Source: Sphingobium yanoikuyae
GTDB lineage: Bacteria; Pseudomonadota; Alphaproteobacteria; Sphingomonadales; Sphingomonadaceae
Assembly: GCF_034424525.1 (NCBI RefSeq)
Contig: NZ_CP139979.1
Span: forward strand, 2,753,001-2,817,000
Length of the DNA stretch: 64,000 bases
Direction: 5' to 3'
Shown: one piece after another, positions 35,133-44,351 of the stretch
Layout: every line of letters begins with the position of its first letter
Position numbering within the stretch: the first letter of the stretch is position 1
Made by a program: the position numbers and the translations under genes
Notes under the pieces: generated by a model
Seen by the model: the letters and a program-made list of their open reading frames with translations, nothing else
Database searches by the model: none
What the model was told of the DNA's origin: nothing

Positions 35133-36356
35133 TCAGTTCATCGCCAGGATCATGTTGCGCACCTGGGGATAGACCTGCTTTTCCCATTTGCTGCCGGAAA
35201 AGACGCCATAATGGCCCACGCCCGGCTGCAGATGATGGCGCTTCAGATGCGGCCGCAGACCGGTGCAGAGGCCATGGGCGGCCGACGTCTGGCCAACCGC
35301 GCAGACATCGTCCTTTTCGCCCTCGACCGTCAGCAGCGCGGTCTTGCGGATGGCGCCGGGGTTCACCGCCCGGCCATGGACCGTCAATTCCCCCTTGGCC
35401 AGCAGCATGCGCTGGAACACCATGTCGACCGTTTCCAGGTAGAATTCCTTGGTCATGTCGAGGACCGCGAAATATTCCTGGTAGAAGGTCTTGATCTTGT
35501 CCGCCTCGATCGTCTTGCCGTCGGCCAGCAGCTGATACAGTTCGCGATGCTGCGACCCGTGCCTCTCCATGTTCATCGACATGAAGGCGGACAGTTGCAG
35601 GAAGCCGGGATAGACCTCGCGCCCGCGCCCGGCATAGCGGAACGGCACGGTGGAGATCAGATTCTCCTCGAACCATTCGATCGGCTTCTCGTTCGCCAGT
35701 TCGTTGACCACCGTCGGCGCCGCGCGCGGATCGATCGGCCCGCCCATCAATGTCATAGACTTGGGCGTCGCCGCGTCCTCATCATCGGACATCAGCGCCA
35801 CCGCGGCCAGCGCCGGCACGCAGGGCTGGCACACCGACACCAGATGGGCGCCGAGTCCGATATCCTGCAGGAACTGGATCACATAATCGACATATTCGTC
35901 GAAACCGAAGCGCCCCGCTTCCATCGGCACATCGCGGGCATTCTTCCAGTCGGTGATATAGACGTCATGGTCCTGCAACAGCGTCGCCACCGTGCTGCGC
36001 AGCAGGGTGGCGAAATGGCCGGACATCGGCGCCACCACCAGCACCTTGGGCTGGGCGGTCTCGACATCGTCCTTCACGAAATGCAGCAGGTCGCCGAACG
36101 GCAGGTCGAGCACGATCTCCTCGCGCACCTCGACCTCGGCATTGCCGGTCTGGACGCGGTCAATGCCATAGGCGGGGCGCTTGTGGGTCATACGCGCGCC
36201 CTGGAACACGTCCATCAGCGCGAACATGCGGCGCGGCATCGGCCAGTCGGCGACCGGACCCATATGGTCGCGCATCGCCAGCGCCATCTGCGCCCCGAAG
36301 CGGGCCGGGGCCAGCATGTCTTCCATGGCCTGGTAACCGTCGTAAAGCATTCGCAT
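35133..36356 (-). CDS. phaZ: Intracellular polyhydroxyalkanoate depolymerase
   Basis: 407 residues. The lipase-box-like VCQPCVPA (Cys176, Cys179), FGDLLHFVKDD, VYITDWKNARDVP, LLTVEGEKDDVCAVGQT and the C-terminal GVGHYGVFSGSKW match the intracellular PhaZ family, which uses a cysteine-containing nucleophile motif in place of GxSxG. It mobilises stored PHB granules. ATG at 36356 or 36350; neither has a strong ribosome site. Confidence 0.92.
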   Translation of the reverse strand: MRMLYDGYQAMEDMLAPARFGAQMALAMRDHMGPVADWPMPRRMFALMDVFQGARMTHKRPAYGIDRVQTGNAEVEVREEIVLDLPFGDLLHFVKDDVETAQPKVLVVAPMSGHFATLLRSTVATLLQDHDVYITDWKNARDVPMEAGRFGFDEYVDYVIQFLQDIGLGAHLVSVCQPCVPALAAVALMSDDEDAATPKSMTLMGGPIDPRAAPTVVNELANEKPIEWFEENLISTVPFRYAGRGREVYPGFLQLSAFMSMNMERHGSQHRELYQLLADGKTIEADKIKTFYQEYFAVLDMTKEFYLETVDMVFQRMLLAKGELTVHGRAVNPGAIRKTALLTVEGEKDDVCAVGQTSAAHGLCTGLRPHLKRHHLQPGVGHYGVFSGSKWEKQVYPQVRNMILAMN

Positions 36357-36539
36357 ATTACCAAAACAACCTTGTTCAACCTGGGGGAGACGACTCGGTT
36401 CTTCCCTTAAACGCTATACATGCTTTTCATGTTGCACTGCATCATGAATGATGGAAAATAACATTCGGCATGTCTGCCAGGGAACCGCCCCTGCGATTTT
36501 GCGTTTGGGGGCCGGGAACCGTGTATCGGGAGAGCATGG

Positions 36540-37196
36540 ATGGCCGTCGCGGAACTCACTCTATCCAGCAAGAACTATTCCTCCTGGTCGCTGCGCGGCT
36601 GGCTCTTGTGCCGGCTCGCCGGGCTGAAGGTGGAGGAAAGGATCATCGCCATCGATGATCCGGAAAATCGCGCCGAACTGTTGCTCTTGTCGCCATCGGT
36701 GCTGGTGCCGCGCCTCACCCATGAAGGGGCGAGCGTCTGGGACACGCTCGCAATCGCGGAATATCTGCACGAACTCTATCCCCAGGTCGGCATGTATCCG
36801 GCCGAACGCATCATCCGCGCCCATTGCCGGTCGGTCTCGGGCGAAATTCATTCGGGCTTCGCCAATCTGCGCTCTGCCCTGCCGATGAACCTCAAGGTTC
36901 GCCATGACCGCTTCCCGATCTTCTCGGGCGCCAAGCCCGATATCGAGCGGATCGAGACGATCTGGACCGAATGCCTGGACGCCTATGGCGGCCCCTGGCT
37001 GTTCGGCGAAAAGCCCACCGTGGCCGACGCCATGTTCGCACCGGTGGCGCAGCGCTTCCTCACCTATGCCGTGCCACTCTCACCCAGGTCGGCGGCCTAT
37101 TGCGACACCATCAACGGCTGGCCGCTGATGCGCGAATGGATCGACGCCGCCCGCGCCGAACCCGATGATATCGAGGAACTGGACATCGAGTTCTGA
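36540..37196 (+). CDS. Glutathione S-transferase family protein
   Basis: 218 residues. N-terminal thioredoxin-like domain (LTLSSKNYSSWSLRGWLLCRLAGL, then VLVPRLTHEGASVWDTLAIAEYLHELYP, the glutathione-binding turn and SNAIL-like segment) and an all-helical C-terminal domain (about 90-215). SSWSLR supplies the usual active-site serine. Substrate unknown. It is divergent from phaZ. Confidence 0.88.
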   Translation: MAVAELTLSSKNYSSWSLRGWLLCRLAGLKVEERIIAIDDPENRAELLLLSPSVLVPRLTHEGASVWDTLAIAEYLHELYPQVGMYPAERIIRAHCRSVSGEIHSGFANLRSALPMNLKVRHDRFPIFSGAKPDIERIETIWTECLDAYGGPWLFGEKPTVADAMFAPVAQRFLTYAVPLSPRSAAYCDTINGWPLMREWIDAARAEPDDIEELDIEF

Positions 37197-37239
37197 AACG
37201 GCCCTTTCCCCCGCCCTGTGCGGGGGTTAAGGCACGGGG

Positions 37240-38907
37240 ATGAAACACGCCCTCCCCCTCCTGGCCCTTGGCCTTGCCACCCTGTCCTTCCCCGCCAATG
37301 CCCAGACCGACCCGGCGAAAACCGATCCAGCCAAGCTGGAACAGTCGGTCCGCACCATGGCGTCCGACCTGTTCGAGGGGCGCGCGCCCGGCACCGTCGG
37401 GGAGGAGCGCACGATCGGCTATCTCGTCGCCCGCTTCGAGCAACTGGGGCTGGAACCGGGCGGTCCGGACGGTCAGTGGGTACAGACCGTGCCGCTGCTC
37501 CATACCCGCCTTGGCCAATCGGAAAGCCTGTCGGTCGCGCAAAATGGCGCCGCCACCCCCTGGACCTTCGGCAAGCAGGTTTATCTCTCCACCCTTCAGC
37601 CCAAGGACAAGGTCGCCGTTGCCAACGCGCCGATGGTCTTTGTCGGCTATGGCGTCTCCGCCCCGGAACGCGGCTGGGACGATTTCAAGGGCGTGGACCT
37701 CAAGGGCAAGATCGCCGTCTTCCTGATCAACGACCCGGACTTTGAAGCCGCCAAGGGCGAAGACCCGTTCGGCAAGTTCGGCGGCAAGACCATGACCTAT
37801 TATGGCCGCTGGACCTACAAGTTCGAGGAAGCCGCCCGCCACGGCGCGATCGGCGCGCTGATCGTCCATGACACGCCGGGCGCGGGCTATGGCTGGAACG
37901 TCGTCGTCAGCCCCGGCGGCGAGAATTACGACCTCGTCCGCCCGGCCAACAAGCTGACCAGCCTGCAGGTGCAGGGCTGGGTCGAGGGCGAGGCGGCAAA
38001 GGCCCTGTTCGCCGGCGCCGGTCAGGATCTGGCCGCTCTGCGCAAGCAAGCCCGCTCGGCGAAATTCAAGCCGGTCGAACTCAAGGGTGCCAGCTTCTCC
38101 GCCGCCTTCCCGGTGACCCAGGAAGTGGTCAAGAGCGCCAATGTCATCGCCCGCATCCCCGGTGCCAAGCGCCCGGACGAAACGGTCATGTATGGCGCCC
38201 ATTGGGACGCCTATGGCAAGGGTGCGCCCGACGCGCAGGGCCGCATCTATCGTGCGGGCGCCAATGACGACGCGCTGGGCATGGCCGGCCTGTTCGAGAT
38301 TGCCCGCATCTTCAAGGCCGGCCCCGCTCCCGATCGCTCGATCGTCTTCGCCGCCTGGACGGCGGAGGAGCGCGGCCTGCTGGGGTCGGAATTTTATGCC
38401 CAGAACCCGGTCTACCCGCTCGACAAGACGGTCGCGAACCTCACCATCGACGTGCTCCAGACCGCCGGCAAGGCCAAGGACGTGATCCTGATCGGCAAGG
38501 GCCAGAACGTCCTCGAGGACGATCTCGCCAAGTTCGCGGCCAAGCAGGGCCGCGTCATCACCCAGGAAAGCCTGCCCGAACGCGGCCTCTTCTACCGCGC
38601 CGACCATTTCTCCATGGCCAAGCGCGGCGTGCCCGTGCTGCTGATGATGGGCCTCGCTGGCGCATCCGACATGGTCGACGGCGGCCGCGCCGCCGGCCAG
38701 GCCTGGATCGATGCCTATACCGGCAAATGCTATCACCAGGCCTGCGACGCGGTCGACGATACATGGAAGCTGGACGGCGCCGCGCAGGATGTCGACCTGA
38801 TGTATGACATCGGCCGCGACCTCGCCTTTTCGGCCCGCTGGCCCGAATGGAAGGCCGGCTCCGAATTCAAGGCCATCCGCGACAAGAGCGCGGCGGTCCG
38901 AAAGTAA
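37240..38907 (+). CDS. Exported M28-family metallopeptidase with PA-domain insertion
   Basis: 555 residues with signal peptide MKHALPLLALGLATLSFPANA. The PA-like domain (about 130-250) contains APMVFVGYGVSAPERGWDDFKGVDLKGKIAV. The M28 core binds two zinc ions through His321 (YGAHWDAYG), Asp343 (GANDDALG) and Glu376/Glu377 (TAEERGLLGSEF). It is an aminopeptidase or glutamate carboxypeptidase-like enzyme of the periplasm or cell surface. Confidence 0.9.
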   Translation: MKHALPLLALGLATLSFPANAQTDPAKTDPAKLEQSVRTMASDLFEGRAPGTVGEERTIGYLVARFEQLGLEPGGPDGQWVQTVPLLHTRLGQSESLSVAQNGAATPWTFGKQVYLSTLQPKDKVAVANAPMVFVGYGVSAPERGWDDFKGVDLKGKIAVFLINDPDFEAAKGEDPFGKFGGKTMTYYGRWTYKFEEAARHGAIGALIVHDTPGAGYGWNVVVSPGGENYDLVRPANKLTSLQVQGWVEGEAAKALFAGAGQDLAALRKQARSAKFKPVELKGASFSAAFPVTQEVVKSANVIARIPGAKRPDETVMYGAHWDAYGKGAPDAQGRIYRAGANDDALGMAGLFEIARIFKAGPAPDRSIVFAAWTAEERGLLGSEFYAQNPVYPLDKTVANLTIDVLQTAGKAKDVILIGKGQNVLEDDLAKFAAKQGRVITQESLPERGLFYRADHFSMAKRGVPVLLMMGLAGASDMVDGGRAAGQAWIDAYTGKCYHQACDAVDDTWKLDGAAQDVDLMYDIGRDLAFSARWPEWKAGSEFKAIRDKSAAVRK

Positions 38908-38920
38908 CGCAACATCCTCC

Positions 38921-39047
38921 CCTCCCTTTCAAGGGAGGGTTAAACGGAGACACGTGTCTCCGTTTAAGGGGTGGGTGCCTCCGCAGGAGGCTCACTTCGT
39001 TCGCTACCCACCCCTTGATCCCCTCCCTTGAAAGGGAGGGGAGCCAC
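38921..39047. repeat. Nested palindromic intergenic repeat
   Basis: Two outer CCCTCCC-TT(T)CAA-GGGAGGG hairpins flank a 28-bp palindrome centred on CACGTG (TTAAACGGAGACAC and its complement) and a GGGGTGGGTGCCTCC...CCCACCCC block. It lies between convergent M28 and GH27 genes and could end both transcripts. Confidence 0.75.
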
Positions 39048-40415
39048 TTATGCAGCACTCAACCGATACAGCCCCGCCCCATGCGGCGGCAGGATCGCGG
39101 CGACTCGGTCGCCTTCCAGCTTCATCACCAAGCCCTGCCAGAGATCGCGCATCTTGGTCGCCCCTGTGATCCCCAACTGGCTCAAGCTGATTTCCACACC
39201 GCGCGTCTTTTCGCCCGTGTTGAATAGGGCGACATAGCGGTCTTTGCTCCCCTGGGCACGGGCAGACCAGATACGCGCACCATCCTCCATGAAATGAGGC
39301 TGATTGTCGTAACTCGCCTGATTGACCGCGATCACCTCCTTGTTGGTCAGCAGCGCCAGCGTCGCCGCATCCAGATGCCGCAAGTCGCCGCCCATGATCA
39401 GCGGCGACCGCGCGATCGCCCACAGGGTCATCAGCGTCCGCTGCTCGTCCGGGGTGAAGCGCGTATCCCGCTCGCCCAGCGCCAGCCGCCCCAGCGGCAG
39501 CATGTCCGCATCCGGCCATGATCCCGGCCCACGATAGGGCGTCCAGTTTTCCAGCCGGGTGAATTGCGCCTCCAGCATCGCCCAGTCATCCCAGAAATCG
39601 TCGGAGATGCGCCACATCTGCGCATATTTGCGGACATGATCGCCCCGGACCACCGGCGTCTCGCCGGGCGAGAGGCTCAGAATGATCGGCCGCCCGGTGG
39701 CAACGATGGCCTTGTGCGCCGCCTCGATCTCCGCCGCATGGGCGTCATAGGGCCGGCTCATATCGTCCATCTTGACGAAATCGACGCCCCAGTCGGCATA
39801 GAGGCGGAAGATGCTGTCATAATAGGCCTGCGCGCCCGGCCGCGTCATGTCGACGCCATACATGTCCGGGTTCCAGCTACAGATGCTCCTCCTGTCGGCA
39901 ATGTCCGCCGCACGATATTTCGTCCCCAATATCGGCAAATTCTGTTCCACCGCCGCGCGCGGGATGCCGCGCATCACATGGATGCCGAATTTCATGCCCA
40001 GCGCATGCACATCCTTGGCAAGCTGGGTGAAGCCCTTGCCGCCGGCGCTGGAGGGAAAGCGATTGGGCGCCGGGATCATCCGGCCATAGCCGTCCATCGC
40101 CGGCCTGGGCTTGGCGTTATAGGTATAGCTCGACGCCTCGGGCTCATACCACTGAATGTCCACGGTGAAGATGTCATAGCCAAAGGGCAGCAGCTTTTCC
40201 GCCATGATCCCGGCGGTCTCGCGCGCCTGCGCCTCGGTGATGGTGGTGGCAAAGCTGTTCCAGCTATTCCATCCCATCGGCGGACGCGGCGCCAGCATCG
40301 CTTTTCCCGCTTCCGCCGGAACTGCCCCCGCCCGCACTGCGCCAGCAGCCGCAAGCCCCGCCACGCCACCTGCGAGCATATCGCGGCGGCTGGCCTTCCA
40401 TGTCATCCTCATCAT
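39048..40415 (-). CDS. GH27 alpha-galactosidase-like protein, Tat-exported
   Basis: 455 residues. Twin-arginine leader SRRDMLAGGVAGLAAAGAV. The barrel starts PRPPMGWNSWNSF, the family signature; the nucleophile is Asp217 in VDFVKMDD, and the acid/base is Asp272 or Asp273 in RISDDFWDDW. LMTLWAIARSPLIMGGDL continues the family match, and the C-terminal beta sandwich ends near 455. It removes alpha-galactosyl (or related) units from glycans in the periplasm or outside. Three in-frame ATGs lie at the start (40415, 40412, 40406). Confidence 0.9.
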   Translation of the reverse strand: MMRMTWKASRRDMLAGGVAGLAAAGAVRAGAVPAEAGKAMLAPRPPMGWNSWNSFATTITEAQARETAGIMAEKLLPFGYDIFTVDIQWYEPEASSYTYNAKPRPAMDGYGRMIPAPNRFPSSAGGKGFTQLAKDVHALGMKFGIHVMRGIPRAAVEQNLPILGTKYRAADIADRRSICSWNPDMYGVDMTRPGAQAYYDSIFRLYADWGVDFVKMDDMSRPYDAHAAEIEAAHKAIVATGRPIILSLSPGETPVVRGDHVRKYAQMWRISDDFWDDWAMLEAQFTRLENWTPYRGPGSWPDADMLPLGRLALGERDTRFTPDEQRTLMTLWAIARSPLIMGGDLRHLDAATLALLTNKEVIAVNQASYDNQPHFMEDGARIWSARAQGSKDRYVALFNTGEKTRGVEISLSQLGITGATKMRDLWQGLVMKLEGDRVAAILPPHGAGLYRLSAA

Positions 40416-40558
40416 TTGTCGGAGTTAATAGGAAGGCGACAAAAATAGCAACAGCCGTTCGTTCCGAGCCTGTCGAGACATCTAGAGCCAAGCGGCCTGG
40501 ACGAGTGCGCCCCCCGAATGGCCAAGATTGCCGGGGAATGGCCCCTTTTCGTTCGTCA

Positions 40559-40640
40559 TTCCCGCGAAAGCGGGAACCCATCTCCCAACGATGCGTCGGG
40601 CGGCCAGGCCGGGAGATGGATCCCCGCCTGCGCGGAGGAC
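40559..40640. repeat. REP-like palindromes
   Basis: TTCCCGCGAAAGCGGGAA (40559-40576) is followed by CATCTCCC...GGGAGATG and CCCCGCCTGCGCGGAGG hairpins. This is the common proteobacterial TTCCCGCGAAAGCGGGAA-type repeat. It lies in the 461-bp gap 40416-40876, which has no gene that I can support. Confidence 0.7.
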
Positions 40641-40666
40641 GACAAAATGGGGTGGAAACAAGGCAT

Positions 40667-40787
40667 GGCCTCTCCCTTCCAGGGAGGAGTTGGGGTGGGT
40701 TGCGAGCGCAGCGAGCTTCTGCCCTATCGACGGTAGACCGCCGCTACGCGGCGCCCCCACCCCCTCCCTGGAAGGGAGGGGAGTAAA
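40667..40787. repeat. Large inverted intergenic repeat
   Basis: TCTCCCTTCCAGGGAGG near 40672 and CCTCCCTGGAAGGGAGGGG near 40770 are self-complementary and mutually inverted. They enclose GGGGTGGG...CCCCCACCCC and a GCCGCTACGCGGC hairpin. It fills the second half of the gap before the amidotransferase gene. Confidence 0.7.
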
Positions 40788-40876
40788 AAACGTCCGCTTC
40801 TGGTCGTTCCATACAATCCGAACTTGTCCACTCCGCCCAATCAGGCGCCCTCTCGCAACCAACGGAGGTCAGCCCC

Positions 40877-41578
40877 TCACGCCCTGATCCCCGCCAGCCA
40901 TTCGCCGATCATCGCCCGACCCGCCGCCACCGCGCCCGGCCCATGATCGTCATGATCCTGACGCAGCGCGATGCCGCATTTTCCGGCCACGTCCAGATCG
41001 GCCCAGAAATGGGTCAGCCAGTCCTCGAAACGCGGATCCTCGCCCATTTCGGCGTGGAATTGCAGCGCCAGCAGATTGGCGCCGCGCCGGAACGCCTGAT
41101 GCGCATAGCGATCGGTCGACCCCAGCAGTTCGACCTGATCGGGCAGGTCGAACGTGTCGCTATGCCAGTGCAGCACCGGCACGCCGTCGATATGGCGCAG
41201 CGGCGAACCCGCCCCCGCCGCGTTGACGCTGACCGGCGCAAAGCCCAGTTCCATATGCCCGCCCGGATAGACCTGCGCGCCCAGCGCCGCCGCGATCATC
41301 TGGCTGCCCAGGCACACGCCCAGCGTCGGCCGGTCCGCCGCCAGCCGCGCGGAAAGCTTGCCGATCTGCACCGGGATCCAGGGATGCACATCCTGTTCAT
41401 AGACGCCCATCGGCCCGCCCATCATGATGAGCAGATCGGGCTCGGTCAGGTCGATATCGGCGAAATCGGGGCTCGCCACATCGATCCGCTCGATCTGATA
41501 GCCGGCCGCCTCGATCGGCTGGAGATAACCTGCCGCACCCTCGCGCGGCACATGTCGGACGATCAACGCTCTTTTCAT
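40877..41578 (-). CDS. Class I glutamine amidotransferase-like protein
   Basis: 233 residues. LLIMMGGPMGVYE (oxyanion strand), the nucleophile GVCLGSQ (Cys89), and His175/Glu177 in LQFHAEM complete the triad. It has no synthetase domain, so it is a stand-alone GATase1 such as a gamma-glutamyl hydrolase or a GMP-synthase-like GATase of unknown acceptor. Confidence 0.87.
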   Translation of the reverse strand: MKRALIVRHVPREGAAGYLQPIEAAGYQIERIDVASPDFADIDLTEPDLLIMMGGPMGVYEQDVHPWIPVQIGKLSARLAADRPTLGVCLGSQMIAAALGAQVYPGGHMELGFAPVSVNAAGAGSPLRHIDGVPVLHWHSDTFDLPDQVELLGSTDRYAHQAFRRGANLLALQFHAEMGEDPRFEDWLTHFWADLDVAGKCGIALRQDHDDHGPGAVAAGRAMIGEWLAGIRA

Positions 41579-41693
41579 TACCTCCGATAGCTAGCCAGCC
41601 AAACCCGCCGACGCCAGCCCAGCCTTTCTTGGGGACAGAAAATTGCCGCTATCGGCTTGGCCCGGCCGCCCGGCCATGATTTAACCCAGCGCC

Positions 41694-44033
41694 ATGATCC
41701 TGACCCGCATCGCCCGCCCCGTCCTGCTGGCCGCCCTGATCGCCGGCACCGCTCTTTCCGCCCAGACCAGCGAAGCGCCTTCCGCGCCGGTCGATGCGGT
41801 CGATCCCTTCATCGGCACCTCGGGCGAAGGCCATACCTTCCCCGGCGCCGTCGCCCCCTTCGGCATGGTCCAGCTCTCGCCCGACACCCATGTCGGCCCG
41901 GCCCGCCAGACCTATAACTGGGCCGCCGGCTATCGCCACGAAGACCCGGTGATCCTTGGCTTCTCCCACACCCATTTCTCGGGTGCGGGCCATAGCGACC
42001 TGGGCGATTTCCTGGTGATGCCGGTCAGCGGCGACAGCGTCCCGCTGGAGGCCGGCGACGACAAGACGCCGGGCTTCCGCTCGCACAAGGCCGATGAGGT
42101 CGCCTCGGCCGGCTATTATGCCGTCACCCTGACCGATCCGGGCGTGCGCGCGGAAATGACGGCCGGCACCCGCGTCGGCGTCCACCGCTATGCCTTCCCC
42201 ACCGGCAAGGCGGCGCATCTGCTACTCGACCTGCGCTCGATCATCTATGATTATCCCGGCAAGATCCTCTGGTCCTCCATCCGCATCCGCCCCGACGGCA
42301 CGATTACCGGATCGCGCGAGGTGCGCGGCTGGGCCACGCCGCGCCGCATCTTCTTCGCCATCCGCTTTTCCGCGCCGCTGACCGGCCACCGCTTCGTCAG
42401 CACCGAGAAGGATATTCTCTACAAGGGCTTCAAGGGCCCCGGTCGCGGCCCAGAGACGCTGGACTCCCTTTCCGGCCGCGCGCTGGTGGCGCAGTTCGAC
42501 TTCGGCACGCTGACGAAACCGCTGGAGGCGAAGGTCGCGCTATCGGGCGTGGACGAGGATGGCGCGATCGCCAACCTTGCCAGCGAGCCGGGCGATTTCG
42601 ACGCGATCCGCGCGAAGACCCGCACCGCCTGGAACGATGCGCTGGGCGCGGTGAAGATCGATGCGCCCAAGCCGATGCGCACCAATGTCTATACCGCCCT
42701 CTATCACAGTCTGATGGCGCCCAGCGTCTGGAGCGACGCCGACGGCCGTTGGCGCGGGCCGGACGATCAGGTCCATGCCGGGATGCTGGATGGCCGGGGC
42801 TTCACCATGCATTCGACCTTCTCGCTGTGGGACACGTTCCGCGCCGAACATCCGCTGCTGACGCTGATCCAGCCCGAAGCGAAGAATGCCGATTTCGTGA
42901 ACTCGCTGGTCGCGGGGCAAAAGACCAGCCCCTTCGGCATCCTCCCTGTCTGGCAGTTCGGCGGCAAGGAGACCTGGACGATGATCGGCTATCATGCCGT
43001 CCCCGTCATTGCCGACGCCTGCCTGAAAGGGATCAGGGGCATCGACTGCGCCGCAGCGCTCAAAGCCATGGTCGCCAGCGCCGACTATGCCCCCTATGGC
43101 GGCCTCGGCGACTATATGAAGCTCGGCTATGTCCCCATCGACCACGAACCCGAAGCCGCGTCCAAGACGGTCGAATATGCCTATGACGACTGGACCATCG
43201 CCCGCCTCGCCCGCCAGCTGGGCGACACCGCCACGGCAGAGCGCTTCGAGAAGCGCGCCCAATACTGGCGCAACAGCTTCGATGCCAAGACCGGCTTCCT
43301 GCGCGCGCGCAAGACCGACGGATCTTTCCGCACTCCCTTCGATCCGACCGCGATCAACTATGGCAGCGACTATACGGAGGGCAATGCCTGGCAATATAGC
43401 TGGTTCATGCCGCATGATCAGGGCGGCCTGTTCCGCCTGCTGGGCGGCGACACGAAAACCGTCGCCAAGCTCGACGCCATGTTCGATTATGACAATAGCA
43501 AGATCGACTATAGCCATGCCGAGGATATATCCGGCCTGATCGGCCAATATATCCATGGCAACGAACCCAGCCACCATGTCGCCTATCTCTACAGCTATGC
43601 CGGCCAGCCCTGGCGCACGCAGGAACGCCTCAAGCAGATCGTCGACAGCCAGTATAAGCCCACGCCCGATGGCCTCGCCGGCAATGACGATCTGGGCCAG
43701 ATGTCCGCCTGGCTGGTCTTCACCGCCTTGGGCTTCTATCCCGTGGCGCCGGGCAGCAACGAATATGTGATCGGCCGCCCCTTCGTCGATCGCGCCGACA
43801 TGACATTGCCGAATGGCCAGCGCTTCACCGTGATTGCCGACGGCCTGTCCGACGCCAATCGCTATGTCGGCCAGGTGACGCTGAACGGCAAGCCGCTGGA
43901 GCGCGGCTATATCACCGACGCGGAAATCCGCGCTGGCGGCGAACTGCGCTTCACCATGCAGGCCAGCCCCAACAAGACATGGGCGACCGGCGTGAAGGCA
44001 CGCCCCTTCTCCATGACCGGCTATGGCAAGTGA
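41694..44033 (+). CDS. Exported GH92 alpha-mannosidase-like protein
   Basis: 779 residues, signal peptide MILTRIARPVLLAALIAGTALSA. The family opens VDPFIGTSGEGHTFPGAVAPFGMVQLSPD and shows GFSHTHFSGAGHSDLGDFLVMP, WDTFRAEHPLLTLI, EGNAWQYSWFMPHDQGGL and NDDLGQMSAWLVFTALGFYPVAPGS, all characteristic of the calcium-dependent GH92 exo-mannosidases that trim alpha-1,2/1,3 mannose. It shares GTGA with the following phosphatase-like ORF. Confidence 0.94.
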   Translation: MILTRIARPVLLAALIAGTALSAQTSEAPSAPVDAVDPFIGTSGEGHTFPGAVAPFGMVQLSPDTHVGPARQTYNWAAGYRHEDPVILGFSHTHFSGAGHSDLGDFLVMPVSGDSVPLEAGDDKTPGFRSHKADEVASAGYYAVTLTDPGVRAEMTAGTRVGVHRYAFPTGKAAHLLLDLRSIIYDYPGKILWSSIRIRPDGTITGSREVRGWATPRRIFFAIRFSAPLTGHRFVSTEKDILYKGFKGPGRGPETLDSLSGRALVAQFDFGTLTKPLEAKVALSGVDEDGAIANLASEPGDFDAIRAKTRTAWNDALGAVKIDAPKPMRTNVYTALYHSLMAPSVWSDADGRWRGPDDQVHAGMLDGRGFTMHSTFSLWDTFRAEHPLLTLIQPEAKNADFVNSLVAGQKTSPFGILPVWQFGGKETWTMIGYHAVPVIADACLKGIRGIDCAAALKAMVASADYAPYGGLGDYMKLGYVPIDHEPEAASKTVEYAYDDWTIARLARQLGDTATAERFEKRAQYWRNSFDAKTGFLRARKTDGSFRTPFDPTAINYGSDYTEGNAWQYSWFMPHDQGGLFRLLGGDTKTVAKLDAMFDYDNSKIDYSHAEDISGLIGQYIHGNEPSHHVAYLYSYAGQPWRTQERLKQIVDSQYKPTPDGLAGNDDLGQMSAWLVFTALGFYPVAPGSNEYVIGRPFVDRADMTLPNGQRFTVIADGLSDANRYVGQVTLNGKPLERGYITDAEIRAGGELRFTMQASPNKTWATGVKARPFSMTGYGK

Positions 44034-44260
44034 AGGCGCGGGACCGGCATTATCTCTTCGTCTGCAGCCAGAACAAGCTGCGCAGCCCCACCGCCGAACA
44101 GATTTTCGCCGACCATCCCGGCATCGAAGCCCTGTCGGCGGGCACCAACCATGACGCGGAAACGCCGCTGGACGATGAGATGCTGCGCTGGGCCGACACC
44201 ATCTTCGTGATGGAAAAGACCCACCGCAGCAAGATCCAGCAGCGCTTCCGCAGCGCGTAG
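44030..44260 (+). CDS. Short low-molecular-weight protein-tyrosine-phosphatase-like protein
   Basis: 76 residues with a GTG start overlapping the GH92 stop by four bases. YLFVCSQNKLRSPTAEQIF contains the CX5R P-loop (Cys12 to Arg18), and ADTIFVMEKTHRSKIQQRF matches the next part of the COG4551-like small phosphatases. Those run to about 105 residues and end with an IPDDY-type acid loop; here the protein stops right after QQRFRSA, so the general-acid Asp is missing. No continuation is found in the other frames downstream. It may be a truncated, possibly inactive copy. Confidence 0.7.
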   Translation: MKARDRHYLFVCSQNKLRSPTAEQIFADHPGIEALSAGTNHDAETPLDDEMLRWADTIFVMEKTHRSKIQQRFRSA

Positions 44261-44351
44261 GCGGCAGGCCAGATCGCATTTCCGGATTGCGGTCGCCCCG
44301 GCGCAGGATCATAGTCGCCCCGACGGCCGCTGACACTCCGATGGAGGATCC

